In this document: positions 1 through 10,528 of the stretch, piece after piece
Position numbering within the stretch: position 1 is the stretch's first letter
How the letters are laid out: every line of letters starts with the position of its first letter
DNA from: Lota lota
Taxonomy: Eukaryota; Chordata; Actinopteri; Gadiformes; Lotidae
NCBI GenBank assembly: GCA_026745465.1
Contig: JACYXH010000310.1
Span: 5,682,001 to 5,746,000, forward strand
DNA: 64,000 bases
Direction: 5' to 3'
Notes under the pieces: model-generated
Database searches by the model: none
Told to the model about the DNA's origin: nothing
Seen by the model: only the letters and a program-made list of their open reading frames with translations
Translations under genes and position numbers: made by a program

Positions 1-43
1 TCTCTCTCTCTTATACTTTGTTTTGTTTCCTTGGACCATCCAG
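1..43 (+). other. ncam1: ncam1 intron end: pyrimidine tract and acceptor before MSD1 exon a
   Basis: The window opens inside an ncam1 intron. The first 43 bases are pyrimidine-rich (a TC run, then T-rich sequence) and end in CCATCCAG, a good 3' splice site for the 15-nt exon that follows. The upstream ncam1 exons (Ig domains and first FnIII domain) lie before the window. Confidence 0.55.
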
Positions 44-58
44 GGTATACTTTCACAA
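44..58 (+). CDS. ncam1: NCAM1 15-nt micro-exon, MSD1 exon a
   Basis: The exon is GGTATACTTTCACAA, flanked by a CAG acceptor with a pyrimidine tract and a near-perfect GTAAGT donor at 59-64. In mammals and birds the muscle-specific domain MSD1 of NCAM1 sits between the two FnIII domains and is built from exons of 15, 48, 42 and 3 nt; this one has exactly the 15-nt length and lies first in order. The next constitutive exon begins in phase 1 (GG GAA CCC), so this insert reads x|GG TAT ACT TTC ACA A|, giving Tyr-Thr-Phe-Thr after a junction residue, with no stop. Seen: length, splice sites and phase. Inferred: identity with MSD1a, since five codons are too few for homology alone. Confidence 0.6.
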
Positions 59-968
59 GTAAGTGTGCTTCTCTTCCCATCTCACCTTCATTATTTTCTA
101 TCGTGTTCCTTTATTTCCGCTACAGTTACACCGCCAGCAGCATTCATTTGAAGTCACCCGTTCTCTCAGTGCATAAAAATCTATATAATGATAGCAGGGA
201 AATGTTTCTATAATGGTATCGTATCATTGTGTTTCATTGCTTATAGCTTGAGCAAAAGAATAGGAAACAAATGACTCCCACTGAAATGCAGTTGTTTTAT
301 TCTGACTGCGTTCAAGTAATGGAAATATACTTTATTATTACATTTTCTTAGACCAGCCATTCATAAGTCTTGTCTCTTTCAACTTTTCCAGACAACATTC
401 CATTTCATTACACTAATGGGGATTCAGGTTTGTGTAGCTGTATATTCGGTTGGCTCATTTAAAACCCTGTAGCAAGTATTGATCATGCAGACCTAAACCC
501 CATTTACTCTACTCTTAAATGCTGTGTCTCTTTAAGTTGGTGGTAAGTTAAGACCTGCTTTATGTGTATATATTTTTTGCAGAAAGTGAAAAAAATACTT
601 TACCAGAGAAATGGCTTTGGTGCAATGTTTAGGAATACAAAACTTTCCAAAAATACAGCGGCAAGCTATTTTACACACATTTATCCATTTTAAAGTATCT
701 TCAATCGATCGTCCCTTCATTTCCTAAGGCTTCTAATGCAGAATAAGTAACATACACACACACACACACACAGCCATGGCTAGGTGTGAAGTCCAGGTGT
801 ACAGTTTGGGGTTCAGGGTGGATCTCCATAGCTTGCAGATAAATGATCAAGTAGAGAGAGAGAGAGAGAGAGAGAGTGAAATCAGAGAGTCAGTGATGTT
901 AGACCGATGCTGTCTGGAGATGGCTAGGGAGAGAAACGGCCACTCACCCTGTGTCCGCCATCTTTCAG
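59..968 (+). other. ncam1: ncam1 intron between MSD1 exons a and b
   Basis: The sequence is AT-rich intron with a short (CA)n at 755-772 and a (GA)n at 853-876. No coding signal or recognisable mobile element was seen. Confidence 0.55.
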
Positions 969-1016
969 CTGCACCAGAGACCTCAACCCCCATCCCTCCA
1001 ACCACTCTGCCCCTTA
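969..1016 (+). CDS. ncam1: NCAM1 48-nt exon, MSD1 exon b (Thr/Pro-rich hinge)
   Basis: An acceptor CATCTTTCAG at 959-968 and a strong donor GTGAGT at 1017 enclose exactly 48 nt, the known size of MSD1 exon b. Read in phase 1, as the neighbouring NCAM1 exons require, it gives APETSTPIPPTTLPL after a split codon. This is a Thr/Ser/Pro-rich, mucin-like stretch, and MSD1 is known as the O-glycosylated hinge of muscle NCAM between FnIII-1 and FnIII-2. Both ends are phase 1, so inclusion or skipping keeps the frame. Length, phase, order and composition all agree, so I regard this as a real alternative exon despite its small size. Confidence 0.75.
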
Positions 1017-1070
1017 GTGAGTATGCCTATCCAGAAGTGTGCGGTGTCTGCAATAACTCCCACAACTCTC

Positions 1071-1131
1071 TCTCTCTCTCTCTCTCTGTCACTCTTCCAC
1101 TCTCTCTCTCTGTCACTCTCCCACTCTCTCT
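1071..1131. repeat. (TC)n-rich microsatellite
   Basis: This is an interrupted CT/CTCT run (TCTC with GTCACTCTTCCAC interruptions) lying between MSD1 exon b and the candidate exon c. It supplies the pyrimidine-rich context upstream of 1155. Confidence 0.8.
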
Positions 1132-1155
1132 CCATCTCCTGCTTGGCTTCCCCAG

Positions 1156-1201
1156 CTAGCGTAGCCTCTCTCCCCATTATCAATGGCGCTGCCACAGAGA
1201 C
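1156..1201 (+). other. ncam1: Candidate MSD1 exon c, doubtful reading frame
   Basis: A very good acceptor (pyrimidine tract ending TTCCCCAG at 1155) leads into sequence reading x|CT AGC GTA GCC ..., i.e. SVASLPIINGAATET, up to a GTAATG donor at 1202. That gives 46 nt, which is not a multiple of three. Using the weaker AG at 1158-1159 gives 1160-1201, exactly the 42 nt known for MSD1 exon c, but in phase 1 that reading meets TAG at the second codon. The position directly after exon b fits exon c. I cannot tell whether the exon is decayed, carries an assembly indel, or is not used. Confidence 0.3.
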
Positions 1202-3668
1202 GTAATGTAGTGCCATGGAGCAGCATCACATTTCTGTTGGTGATCAAGATAATGGGTTTTAAAAAATACAGAGCAAACTAAAACAACAACAACAAAAAAC
1301 AAGCCGCCACACTACTAGCTTTTTGCTAACATTAGGCTATAGGCCCTCATGAATATCATCCCCCTAACATAAGCCTGGCGGCCCTTCTTTTATTTGATTC
1401 TCTTGTTCAATATTAACGGGAACACAGTGTGCATGGCTGTACATAAACCACGGTGGCATTGGGTTCACAATAACTCGCCCGATTTTCTAATTTGGAATGA
1501 AAATGTGGATCCTGTATGCTGTTTGCTTTACGTTTGGGTATTGCAACATGTCGGGCCAGTTTGACTTAAGTGTAACTCCCCTGGATGCATGCCGCTGTGT
1601 ACGAATATCAATAGAATATGTAGATAAAAAGAAGGGACCCTCCCACCCCACCCTGCAACCGTAGCAACTCTGTTCTAGATGGCTTGATAGTCACCCCTTT
1701 GTCTGTCTTACATTAAACACATAGAGGTGTCGTGAGCCGAATGTTGTTAGTGGCCAGTCGGCAGCTGTGATATACACTGTCCATAATGCCCACCACTCAG
1801 AGCCACAGAACAGCCACAATGTGCGAGAAATGGCTTTCATTGGTTTTTTGATCAGTCTTACTTTATCAGAATATAACAATGTCCAATGTGGTGAGGAGGC
1901 GCATGGCTTTATCCCAGAATGAAAAAAACTAAACACTTTGGCCTTTGAACAATTTTCAGAAACATCTTTTCATTAAAATGTGAAAGTATGTTTTAAGTAT
2001 ATTTTTTCCACAAGTGTTTGGTTGGAGGAATGACAATGAGTACTGGGCATTAAGAAGTGAATGAAGCATCTTCATAGAACAGTCAATTAGCTCAGCAGCA
2101 GCCGCTAGACCTAGAAAAAAATCAAGGTTATGGAAAGCCGAATGTGAGATGGGGGAATAAAAAAAATTAACATTGGTGAATGACTTCCAATTAAAAAGTA
2201 ATTTAAAGTTTTCCTCATACATTTGAGGATCTATTTTTAATTAAACGCAGGTTTTTTTTTACAGAAAGCAGCTGCATGCAAAAACATTTTACCCAACAAA
2301 ACAAAAACAACCCAACATATTTTTGGATTTGTTGTGTGGAGTGCATGTGTATGGAGTTATCTGCGATGCTAATGATCCTAGTTAGTTGTTTGCCCCCGTG
2401 TGTTGGTTTGATATAAAATCAAACCAGAAACTGACGATGTAGCCGTAGCATTTAGCATTTGGATGCTAATACCCGTTGTAGGTACTGTTTAGGAGTGTCC
2501 TTGTACTGACATAGTTTACTGACAAGAGTTTACTCTTGGGCTTGTCTCACTAACATGAGTATTGTCTGTATTTATTGCTGACTCATTTTGTGGTTCTTCA
2601 CACAAAATATAAATAGTATTTTGAGTGTGATGTTTATTTGGTCTGAACATTTGGTCGGTAAGTAAATGCAATGTTGAAATGTTTTACTTTAATTTGAAAT
2701 GTATAATGATGTTTGATGCAGCTGTTCCAGAGATGCCACCTAACCACATTGAAAAATTTATTAACTGATATTTATTATATCAAATACACACCTGTTACAC
2801 CTGTTTCGAATTGATTGCAGCTAAATGCTTGCTCTACTCTACTGTACAAGTATGTGATGCCATGCACCTAGTCATACTTGTACAAAAGGAGACTGGGGAG
2901 GTTAAATCGTACAAATGATTTTAACCAAAACCTTCATATTGATGTAAATCGTTTTTTCCCTAATCCTCCATCTGTTCATCCTGTTGTTCTGCAGAGTTGT
3001 GTATCATTGCCAACTGTCGCATAATAGGCAGCTGCATTGCCTATTATGCAGACTTCCCCCTGTTGTATTTATTCACTCCATGGCTTTTTAAGCATAGCTT
3101 GCAATGTTCACAATTATACTTTTCATAAAGATTTTATAAATCTATACTGTATTGCCCATCAGGAAGATTCTTGAATTTTCAAACATCAATTGCTCTCTGA
3201 AACAAATCCAGGAATGGGCAATTTAAATTCAGTTTTGTATTATAATAATGTGAAATGATAAGCGATTGATGCTGGATGCATGGTGCAGTCCCAGACCTTT
3301 GTATACGTTTGTTTGTAACATAGCAATAACAACAAATTATTAACTGTTTAGAATTAACTCAACTCAACGTCTGCAAATGCACCATACATTCAGCTGATTT
3401 TGTTTTTTTATTTTTAATAAATTAATTATATTTATGTACCACTTTGTTTTTTGTGTTCCCGTTTATGTTTTTTAATTTTGTCATTAACATACATTTTCGT
3501 TAATTCCCCATGTTTACATCATTTCCAATTTGTTTTATGTCTTCCATGTGACCCTCCCCCCCCCCCACCCCTCCCTTACCTTTCAACCAATCATGTGCGT
3601 GCGTTTCATATGACTTTGTCATGTGGCTCTTGCATGGTGCTGATGATGTCGTCTTCGCTGATGAACAG
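1202..3668 (+). other. ncam1: ncam1 intron, no gene seen
   Basis: AT-rich intron without a convincing exon or recognised mobile element. Short open frames on both strands (for example 1691-1936 and 1956-2222 on the - strand) show no protein-like composition. Confidence 0.5.
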
Positions 3669-3671
3669 AAG
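3669..3671 (+). CDS. ncam1: NCAM1 AAG triplet micro-exon (MSD1)
   Basis: The sequence GAACAG|AAG|GTAAAA has a 3-nt AAG between an AG acceptor (3667-3668) and a GT donor (3672-3673). Mammalian NCAM1 has a famous AAG exon at this place, just before the first exon of FnIII-2. Inserting AAG at a phase-1 junction (C|GG) changes an Arg codon into Gln-Gly, as in human versus mouse NCAM isoforms, and the exon at 6714 starts with GG GAA exactly as this requires. The upstream pyrimidine tract is weak and a 3-nt match is little evidence alone. Confidence comes from position, phase and the other MSD1 exons. Confidence 0.45.
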
Positions 3672-6600
3672 GTAAAATCATTTTGCTTAGTTTAAGAACT
3701 CAAAACCACCCCCGATCATTTAGAGCCTATTTAGACATATAGCATTAGATGTGACATTAGCAACATCATGTTTTATTTATTATTGTGTAAAACTTTTATT
3801 TGCAGTCAAAATTATAGTCTAGAATTATTCATTTATTTTCTTTTTTTTGGCAACCTGCACTCATCTAGTCCATCACCTTTGACATTGCCTCCATTTCTCC
3901 CTCCAGTCATTTCACTACTAGGTGATCTCACTGGACAACATGTCGTCCATCTTACACGCAGTGAACTAAAAGTCCTCTCTGCTGCCCACAAGTGCCTTTC
4001 TATTTGGTCACAGGCTAGTTTGAGTTGGAGGAAACCAAGGTAGCTAAATTGGTCTCAAACATTAGGGATCACACTTTGAACATCGCACTTGCAGGTTTTT
4101 TTGAACGATTGCCACAGGTTGCAGTCTGCATCGCACGCACATCTTATTTCCCTTTTTTCCATGTGTGCTAAACTAACCCTAATCTCCTCTCCTCTTTCCC
4201 TTAACCTTTTTTGTTAAATCCTTTTATAACAAAATAACTAACAGCACTATGGAACTGACTCCTTCACTGCATGTTTGTATCCTACTAATTTCAGCTGTCT
4301 CCTGACTCTGCAGTCCAGCCCGTTAGCATGTTTGTTCTGACGTTCACATCTAATTGATGTGCCTCTTATGTTATTCCCATGTTGGGGTGACTGTTTGATG
4401 AGTTATTTGACATATGAGTGTCATTAGCCACACATCTGGTGTGAGGGTAAGGGTGATTACAAATGAATGACCAAGTTGAAGTTGTAAACAATTATTTCTA
4501 ATCAGTGTCATACTTTATGCTAATCAATGTCAAACGTGGAACAGAAGATAAATGGAAACTGTACCACGTCAAAACAGCATGAGGAGCAAATTTCTTCAAC
4601 TTCCAATGTCTAATTCCAAAAAGTGATGTATGGGTTTTTGATGCCTGAAATACTTGTACAGTTATTGTTGCATTAGATGACTGACATAAAAAAAACATAT
4701 TAACATCCAAATCATGCCAAAAAGAATAACAAAGGTGTGTTCCACAAAGTGCATGGTGATAGGGCTCATGTATTTAACCTCTCTCTCTCTATTTCGAGCT
4801 CTCTCACTCTCACTCTCTCACACTTAGCCATCTTGGATTCTGTGCTTAAGCGATTGTGACAATCATGAAAAAACCTTCTTGCCATTCTGTCTAAAGTCAC
4901 AGTTCGACTGCTGCTCTTATCTCTAACTCCATTCTTTCTAGTTCTGGCATCTGCCACTGCTTACTCCAGGAGAATGTTCAGATTGCATTTTCAAAAGATT
5001 GTAACCCTAAAATTGGCCTACGACCAAAAACGATCAGAGGTCCCTATGTCCATTTATATTTTTTCCAGTGTTAACGGATTTTGATGGTGCAGAGATAATT
5101 AAGGAAAATGAACCATTACGAAAATCATGACGAAGAACCATAAAGTGCTTGAGAAGAATTAATGTTTGCCCCAAAATTAACAAATATGGAAATATGTCTG
5201 ATTGCTCACTAAAACACAACATTTCACATTCCAGTAGAATTGTAAATCATCATATTTGTTGTGTGTTGTTTTGGTTTAACAATACTCCAAGCTACACAAC
5301 AATAATTCTACTTCCAAAACAGAGTAATACATTTGGAATAATTGCAACATATTTTCGCCAGATTGTGAGTTTCACAATCTCGGTTTGCTTTTCCCAAGCT
5401 GTAGCTCATATTATATATCTCTATAGACTACAAAACATTAATGCTGAAGTTCATGAGATGCAGAAGACATGTGTTTACAAATGTAAATCGCAAAACAAAT
5501 GGCGTAAAGAAGCAAACGCAGAAATAATCCAAAGCTTACCGTGCGTACGCCTTGATAATTCGATTCTGCATTCATGGTGTCAGCCCCTGAACCTGAAAAA
5601 CACATCAATTGGAGAGCATACAAGTGGCATCAGTACACAAATGCTGATGTGTATTCACACCCCCAACACACACACACACACACACACAGCTTCTTGACCT
5701 TTCTGATCTCCAGACTACATTAACGTTATTAGAAGTAATAGAGTAACACATCCAATCAAGATACGCAGACTCATTATCTGCCGTGGCCTTTCATTATCCC
5801 AGAGGGGGCCCGGGGCCCGATTAAACAGATGCTCATTGAGAATAATGCCCTGCCGGCTCACATACGTCACACATGTGAATATAGCTGTGTGCCCACGCCA
5901 AGAAAATGCCAACGTTCCCAGCTTAAAGACCTTGCCCACCTGAAAATAAATTGTCTATGATTTGTTTCGAAAAAGAAAAGAAAGTTGTTGAATAAAAAGA
6001 TTGAATCATTTATATAAAATAGTGTAATCGTATATATGTAAATCTTTTCCGAAAAATATAAAAAGGCTACCGCAAAAAGTATTAATAGGCAACGGCAAAT
6101 GACCGCACAGTTTAATTACACTAAATATTATTCTATATATATTCAGTCAATCAGCTTGTGTGAGGATTCTTCTTTTCCCACCAATCACAGGCCTCCCACT
6201 TTGATTGGTAGAAAATAAAGAGGAAGAGGCCGTTCTTTCTCTGCTTGTCATGCTGGAGAGAAAGAGCCCTGCCAGATTATTCAGCACTAATATTAAAAGT
6301 GACAGGTGAAAGATGGGTTTCATTATCTCCTATTCCTGCCAATTGATTTAGGAGAAGAGGGGGTGGGGAGGGGGGGTAGTGAGCGTAATGTATTCTGTTT
6401 CTCACGATTACATTTTAGCATCCATTTTGTGGTTCAAGAGATTAATCTGAGTGGACACAACCTTTAAAAGTCTTGATACGTCACGACGTGATGAAACGCA
6501 TCCTTGAATTTTTGACAGATTGTCCTCTGCATCGTGCGTCTTTATTGGAATACCTGTTACCAATTTGACAAGGACACATGAAAAAAACAAGCAATCAGAT

Positions 6601-6713
6601 ATAATCCACGGTACCGGATGAATTGACATTGAGGATGACGTGGGTCCCATGGGGAATGTTTAGTCTGAAACTGCTGGTGGTTAAAGATGCTGTCCCTGTT
6701 ATGATCTGCCCAG
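3672..6713 (+). other. ncam1: ncam1 intron before FnIII-2
   Basis: Intron of about 3.0 kb. It contains short repeats only ((TC)n near 4781, (CA)n at about 5670-5690). Open frames at 5149-5697 and 5438-5623 are not protein-like. The intron ends with the acceptor ATCTGCCCAG at 6713. Confidence 0.6.
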
Positions 6714-6838
6714 GGGAACCCAGTGCACCCAAGCTGGAGGCCAAGGTGCAGAAGAAGGGTAACACCCTCAAGGTGAACTGGTTGAAGCAGGATGACGGAG
6801 GCACCCCAATCAAGCACTACCTGATCAGATACAAACCT
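6714..6838 (+). CDS. ncam1: NCAM1 exon: first half of second fibronectin III domain
   Basis: The exon reads (x)|GG GAA CCC ... and encodes GEPSAPKLEA followed by NTLKVNWLKQDDGG and ending HYLIRYKP. This is the N-terminal half of NCAM1 FnIII-2 and very close to the mammalian sequence (GEPSAPKLEG, IKQDDGGSPIRHYLVRY). NCAM1 is a homophilic neural cell-adhesion molecule of the Ig superfamily at the plasma membrane; the FnIII domains lie next to the membrane and interact with FGFR. It starts in phase 1 after CCCAG and ends in phase 0 before GTGAGT (6839). Length is 125 nt. The phase-1 start is what allows the MSD1 cassette to be inserted in frame. Confidence 0.95.
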
Positions 6839-7212
6839 GTGAGTATCCCAGGGGCTGTCTGAGAGAGGGGGGCCCAAAGTGTGCATCTGTATTGTTTGAC
6901 TGTATTATTTCATGACGGGTCGTGTGTCACTCTTCATCATGTCAATCTTTAAATGGGCCGTATATGTATTTGGTTGTGTGTCAGGGATATTGTTGAGTCA
7001 TCCCTAACTCAGTGTCTGCATTCATCAATTGACGTCATTTGAGGAGAAAATGAGTGTGATTTAGATTTGAATCAGTCCTCTTTAATTGGCCCCTAGCATG
7101 TTTTGTAAAAAATATGCATAACACGACTCTGTTGCTGATCAGGTTCCACATTAGTTTTCTCCTGCCTCGATGGTGTAGCTAAACGTATGGAACTCATCGT
7201 GCTGGCCTTCAT

Positions 7213-7316
<104 letters not shown>

Positions 7317-7335
7317 CATCCCGTCCCTCCTCCAG

Positions 7336-7516
7336 AAGCACGTGTCTGACTGGAAGCCCGAGATCCGCGTGCCGCACGGCAGCGACTACGTTGTGCTCCA
7401 GGCGCTGGACTGGAACACCGAGTATGAGGTGTACGTGGTGGCCGAGAACCAGCTGGGCAAGTCCAAGCCCGGCATGGTCTCCTTCAGGACAGCCACGCAG
7501 CCCACCGCCATCCCAG
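7336..7516 (+). CDS. ncam1: NCAM1 exon: second half of second fibronectin III domain
   Basis: The exon follows CCTCCAG and encodes KHVSDWKPEIRVPHGSDYVV, then LDWNTEYEVYVVAENQLGKS and ending QPTAIP plus one base. It matches the second half of NCAM1 FnIII-2 (human WKPEIRLPSGSDHV, LDWNAEYEVYVVAENQQGKSK). It has the FnIII signature Tyr-x-Val-x-Val-x-Ala near the F strand. Length is 181 nt; it starts in phase 0 and ends in phase 1 at a GTACGG donor. Downstream it can join either the GPI exon at 10121 or the transmembrane exon at 18024; both begin with two bases that complete the split codon. Confidence 0.96.
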
Positions 7517-8104
7517 GTACGGTCATTACCAACCATTATTGGCTCTGGCTGGGCATCCATCCAGTAGGAACATAAGCCGGTCAAAGCTATTGTACTTCTG
7601 GGTGGAGAAAGTCGATTTTAGCTGGGTTGGGCTGGTAATGATGGAGGAGTAGTCGGTTCAGTTGTTATGCCTTAACAACCTTTGACCTTTCAAAAAACCA
7701 ATTGATAAATTCCTCCAGAAACAAAAAAAAAGGGAATCCTCCAAAGTCCTCTTAAACCACCATAGTCTTGACCATAACTCATATTGACGTCATGAGGCTC
7801 TTCGGATGCGATCCGCCCCCTCATCCGCTGAGATTTGGTGCAGTTCAAGTTCAAATTACAGGGCCTTATCAGGCTTTGTTCTCCTGGCCCTAAATTTATT
7901 GGAGAATAGCTTCTCCACTGCACTAGGTGAGCCGAGCCTAAGCGCATATTATCCATCAGATGCACTCCCACATTTCACAGTCTGCCTCTGCGCTCCTACG
8001 CCAGTGGCAGTCTCTCTGTGCTCCGCCTCTGTTTGGTGTGAACACTTTCAGTGTGTTATTTGGGGCTTTTGTGGGCTGCCTCCCCGCATTCTAATCTATT
8101 GTGA

Positions 8105-8325
8105 TCTCTATCTATCTAACTTTCTGTCTGTCTGTCTGCCTGGAGTATCTATTTGTCTGTCTGTCTATTTGTATGTCTGTCTGTATGTCTGTTTGTTTGG
8201 AGTATATCTCAATTTTTCTGTCTATCCATTTGATTATCTCTCTGTCTGTCTGTTTCTATATATGTGTCTATCCATCTTTCTTCTCAATCTCTGTCTGTCT
8301 GTCTCTGTGTGTGTGTCTGTCTGGC

Positions 8326-8375
<50 letters not shown>

Positions 8376-8392
8376 CTCTATCTCTAATGTGC
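8105..8392. repeat. Degenerate TCTG/TCTA tetranucleotide array ending in (TC)n
   Basis: The block is built of variants of TCTG, TCTA and TTTG units with a pure (TC)n core at 8331-8371. Frames through it encode low-complexity SLSLSL and CLSVCL strings, which are not genes. Confidence 0.9.
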
Positions 8393-9659
8393 CTGGAGTA
8401 CCTCTGTCAGGAGGTAGCCCTTTGGGCCCTTTTGCATGGCGCGGTGCATAACCAGATTGATTTGGCTAATTGTTTACCAGAGACGCTACACAGGCAGCCT
8501 CGGGTGCATGGTGCATTACAAGGAAATCATGTTCCGTTATTATTTTCATGCGCTCGTTCGGATGAACGACCATAATAGCAACGGGAGGTTTGGATCACGC
8601 AAAATAGCACTCAGACAGGTGTAAATAAGTCACCTGCCTTTTCTTTTGTTTATTCATGTATTTATTGTTTGAGTACGTGTATTATCAAACTGCTTTGGCT
8701 GCTGTTACGACCTGGCTTTATTTTTAACTCCAAGCCATGTGAAATGTGACACGGTTGAATTGGGTGTATACTTAGTCGTACCACACACACACCCTATAAT
8801 AGCAACAGGGCTCACAGCTAGAAGTGGTTGAACACTTCTGTCTGTTCACTTGGCGCTACATTATAATTTATATTGTACAAGGTGACTTTTCGCTAACTGT
8901 TTGTTTTGGGCTCATTTTGAAAAAATATATAATAATCTGTAAAGAGCGTGTCATTTTTTTTGTCCATGAGTGATGAGTCCTTTTGAGTAAGTAAGTAAAC
9001 ACACAAGCACAAAGCTGATGTTTTGATTCTTTTTTCATTAATAATTTTCACAATTGGACAGTATTTTCCACAGACTCACAAAGGCAATCTTACAAGACAA
9101 AAAATACCATACTGCATGTTGATGAAAGAGGTACAAACATTAAAACATATCTATTATGGTTATTAAGCGTCGGTCGAAACAATTTCTCTCAAGGCCACCC
9201 AATATAACCAAAATCCAGCCCATCTAAATCTCACAAGCTACAGTTGATCGTACAGTCATTTTTAGATATATTTATTTTATTTAATGTATTATTTTCTTCT
9301 TCTTTTTTATTACTTGGGCTAAACAGTTCATGGACAAAACAAAAATCAGATTCTGAAATTCATGTTGTTTTGGTTATTTTTTGCATGGCTATTTGAGGGC
9401 ATGCCATGATGCGTTAAAAATACAAAACCAACATCCCCCTGTTCATGGATGTCAGGTTCACATCCATGCCTCCTGCTCCCTTTCCAATGCTTTGTGGCTG
9501 ATGACAATGTGACCATCCGAAAAATATTAACTTTTTGTTTGTATTTTGCATTCAAAAGTTGGCACTTCATCTTGTCTTTTCTTTCTGAATAACTGACCTA
9601 CCTCTTTCTTCCGGTAACTTTCCATACATACATGCATGCATGCCCCCATTCTTCACACA

Positions 9660-9665
9660 AGTGTG

Positions 9666-9696
<31 letters not shown>

Positions 9697-9923
9697 TCTA
9701 CTAACACACACACACACACTGCGCTGAACCTTTACTTGCCTAAATTCAGCCTCTGATGACCTTTCAGACTTTTGTTTCCATGTTCTGACCTGTTTTTCAA
9801 TCTTCTCTTTCTCTCCTTCTGCCCCGTTTGTCTCTCCCCCATGCCCCTTGCCCCCCCCCTCCTCCCTCACTCTCCCCTTTTCCTTGTCTTGTCTACCTTC
9901 CCCTCATGTGGGATCTTATCCCT

Positions 9924-9969
<46 letters not shown>
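9660..9969. repeat. Cluster of (GT)n and (CA)n microsatellites
   Basis: There is a GT run at 9660-9697, a CA run at 9705-9719 and a pure CA run at 9925-9969. A pyrimidine-rich stretch (9790-9905) lies between them. Confidence 0.9.
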
Positions 9970-9973
<4 letters not shown>

Positions 9974-10120
9974 GCTTATGACCTTTTTTTTCGGCTCTTG
10001 ATGTGGCACTCTTCTTTTCAATTTCACAAACACACAAAACCCACGGGATCCATTTCCTCCATTTGATGTGATTTATTTTTGTTATGTCTCCGTGGTTTCC
10101 GTTCTCGTCGGTGACCTCAG

Positions 10121-10200
10121 CCACCCTGGGCTGCTCATCCCTGGCCTGCAACGCCGCGTCTATCCTGCTGTCCATGGTCACTGTCTTGTGGCTCTCATAA
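10121..10200 (+). CDS. ncam1: NCAM1 alternative terminal exon for the GPI-anchored NCAM-120 form
   Basis: After the acceptor GACCTCAG, two bases complete the Ala codon left by the FnIII exon. The reading continues TLGCSS, ends SILLSMVTVLWLS, then TAA at 10198-10200. NCAM-120 in mammals ends in the same way: ATLG, small residues, a hydrophobic tail near LLFSAVTLLLL and stop. The small residues (Gly, Cys, Ser, Ser) before the hydrophobic tail suit a GPI attachment site, and the tail would be cleaved in the ER. The exon lies between the FnIII-2 exons and the transmembrane exon, as in mammals. Use of this exon with its own poly(A) site gives the lipid-anchored isoform without a cytoplasmic domain. 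The coding part is only 80 nt, so homology rests on phase, the ATLG start, hydrophobic end and position. Confidence 0.85.
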
Positions 10201-10214
10201 ACTGTCCCCCACCG

Positions 10215-10249
<35 letters not shown>

Positions 10250-10528
10250 AACATGCACACACACACAAGCACGCCCATTCACAGACACACACACCGCCCA
10301 AGAGGAGTCTGGAAGAGCCCACCAACCCCACACACACCCACCCTACCGTGCACCTCCTCACAACTCACACTTGACCCCCACCACCACCACCACCTTCTAC
10401 CGACTCCTCGCCCAATCGCGTGATTGGCTCCCCCCTTTTGTTTAAATTGTTTTGCCTATCTTGACTCCTTGTGCCGCCACACACAAGACCGAAAGAATGA
10501 AAGAAAGAAAGAGAGCGAGAGAATAAAA
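10201..10528 (+). other. ncam1: Probable 3' UTR of the NCAM-120 transcript
   Basis: The sequence follows the GPI-exon stop. It contains CA repeats (10213-10288) and CAC/ACC-rich sequence, then a purine-rich stretch that includes AATAAA at 10523-10528, which could serve as the poly(A) signal. The exact cleavage site cannot be read from sequence. Confidence 0.45.
10523..10528 (+). terminator. ncam1: Candidate poly(A) signal AATAAA for NCAM-120
   Basis: The hexamer lies 323 bases after the GPI-exon stop, in an A-rich context. It is the first AATAAA downstream of that stop. Confidence 0.4.

Larger units (their letters stand above)
7517..10120 (+). other. ncam1: ncam1 intron before the GPI-anchor exon
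   Basis: Intron of 2.6 kb rich in simple repeats (degenerate TCTG/TC at 8105-8392, GT and CA runs at 9660-9719, CA at 9925-9969). No other exon was seen. It ends in GTGACCTCAG at 10120. Confidence 0.7.

Noticed and set aside
5149-5697. 182-codon open frame in an ncam1 intron
   Set aside because: Composition is that of AT-rich noncoding DNA ending in a CA repeat; no domain, no conserved motif and no splice context.
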